From contig JAAPAO010000373.1 of the NCBI GenBank assembly GCA_013115145.1, positions 1 through 35,003 on the forward strand: 35,003 bases of DNA, written 5' to 3'. A program made the position numbers and the translations under genes. Below the pieces are notes generated by a model that was not told the DNA's origin, did no database searches, and saw only the letters and a list, made by a program, of their open reading frames with translations. This DNA comes from Perkinsus chesapeaki. Its lineage: Eukaryota; Perkinsozoa; Perkinsida; Perkinsidae. This document shows, one piece after another, positions 34,342 to 35,003 of this stretch. The number at the start of each line of letters is the position of its first letter. Within the stretch, counting starts at the first letter, position 1.

Positions 34342-35003
34342 GGTGGTATATGGTGAATATTCAGATTGTACCTTTAACGTTTAGTTAACCTCATCATAAG
34401 TACACGGTAACGAGTTTTGTGTTTGTTAGTGTAACTACAGCGGTAAGGATCCTATAGAAGCCTATAAATGGCTATATACTGGGTGAAGACTTACTTGGTG
34501 TATACTGTATCATATGTATCATACATAATGTAGCCTAAATGGCGTCTGTTGCCCATTAGCTGTTTTGGATTGACAACTCTAGGCGTACTATTTTGTATGC
34601 TGTCTCGGAGTATAGTATCATTGTATACTTTCGTTTGCAAACCTTAAACTCCGTATTTGTTCATTGAGCAAGAATGATATGTCTCAACACAAGGTGTATC
34701 CTCAGGTGTACGACATGGAGCAATCTAGCGTTACGCCATGAGCTCATCACGTGGTACTGACATTCGCCATGTTACAGCGTTCGCTGGTTACAAGCAAGTG
34801 ATATGTTAGAAACTCCACTAATGCTTCGAGAGCCAATCTTGTGGATGAGCTAGCCGGATGCTTCCAAGTTTTGTTTAATTATTGATTCTCATGTCTAACT
34901 TCAACAACTACGTGGGGAAGACCTTCGTTATTGTTGGCAATGATCAACTTTCAGCCTGTAGAAACGTACTGTAATATCATACCACCTCGCGAAACTCTTT
35001 CCG
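34342..35003. other. Gene-free right edge
   Basis: About 660 bp with no open frame, splice pattern, RNA gene or strong repeat that I can support. AT-rich in its first part, more balanced after 34650. May be the upstream region of a gene beyond the window. Confidence 0.55.

Noticed and set aside
1-35003. tRNA, rRNA, CRISPR array, transposase or reverse transcriptase
   Set aside because: Read by eye on both strands; no cloverleaf, spaced repeat array or catalytic motif of these classes was noticed. Small structured RNAs could have been missed.

Overview
The window is nuclear DNA from a eukaryotic microbe. Almost every gene is broken by many short GT-AG introns, typically about 38-65 nt and often ending TATAG or TTTAG with a G as the next exon base. 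Genes are packed with about 70-180 bp between them in the left 18 kb. Conserved eukaryotic single-copy genes (Leo1, Aquarius, RAD54, PITHD1, SLC35C2-like) identify it as a protist. The compact intron-dense layout and secreted orphan families fit an alveolate such as Perkinsus, but this is an inference without a marker gene. All multi-exon models were spliced by eye from reading frame, splice dinucleotides and remembered family patterns; individual junctions may be off by a few bases.

Layout. 1-5841: a co-oriented minus-strand array, read right to left: Leo1 (Paf1 complex), a small one-pass membrane protein, a membrane zinc-ribbon protein, an SLC35C2-like nucleotide-sugar transporter, and an unknown acidic protein that runs off the left edge. 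5842-6018 is a divergent promoter region. 6019-18862: plus-strand array: Ulp1/SENP SUMO protease, an RCC1-repeat protein, PITHD1, and the very large spliceosomal helicase Aquarius. 18863-19777: no gene recognised, and base composition changes. 19778-30141: secreted type-I L-asparaginase with a Cys-rich N-terminal module, a GT4 glycosyltransferase fused to a 5'-deoxyribonucleotidase-like HAD domain, RAD54 recombination translocase, and an RMD1/RMND1-family membrane protein. 30142-35003: looser region with orphan genes, one with an apparently broken 5' reading frame, a head-to-head pair of paralogous Cys/Trp-rich orphans, and two abutting perfect palindromes.

Functionally the left 30 kb is mostly nuclear housekeeping (transcription elongation, splicing, SUMO removal, recombination). 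No operon-like pathway links the neighbours. The most unusual item is the glycosyltransferase-nucleotidase fusion. No rRNA, tRNA, CRISPR array or recognisable transposase/reverse transcriptase was seen.
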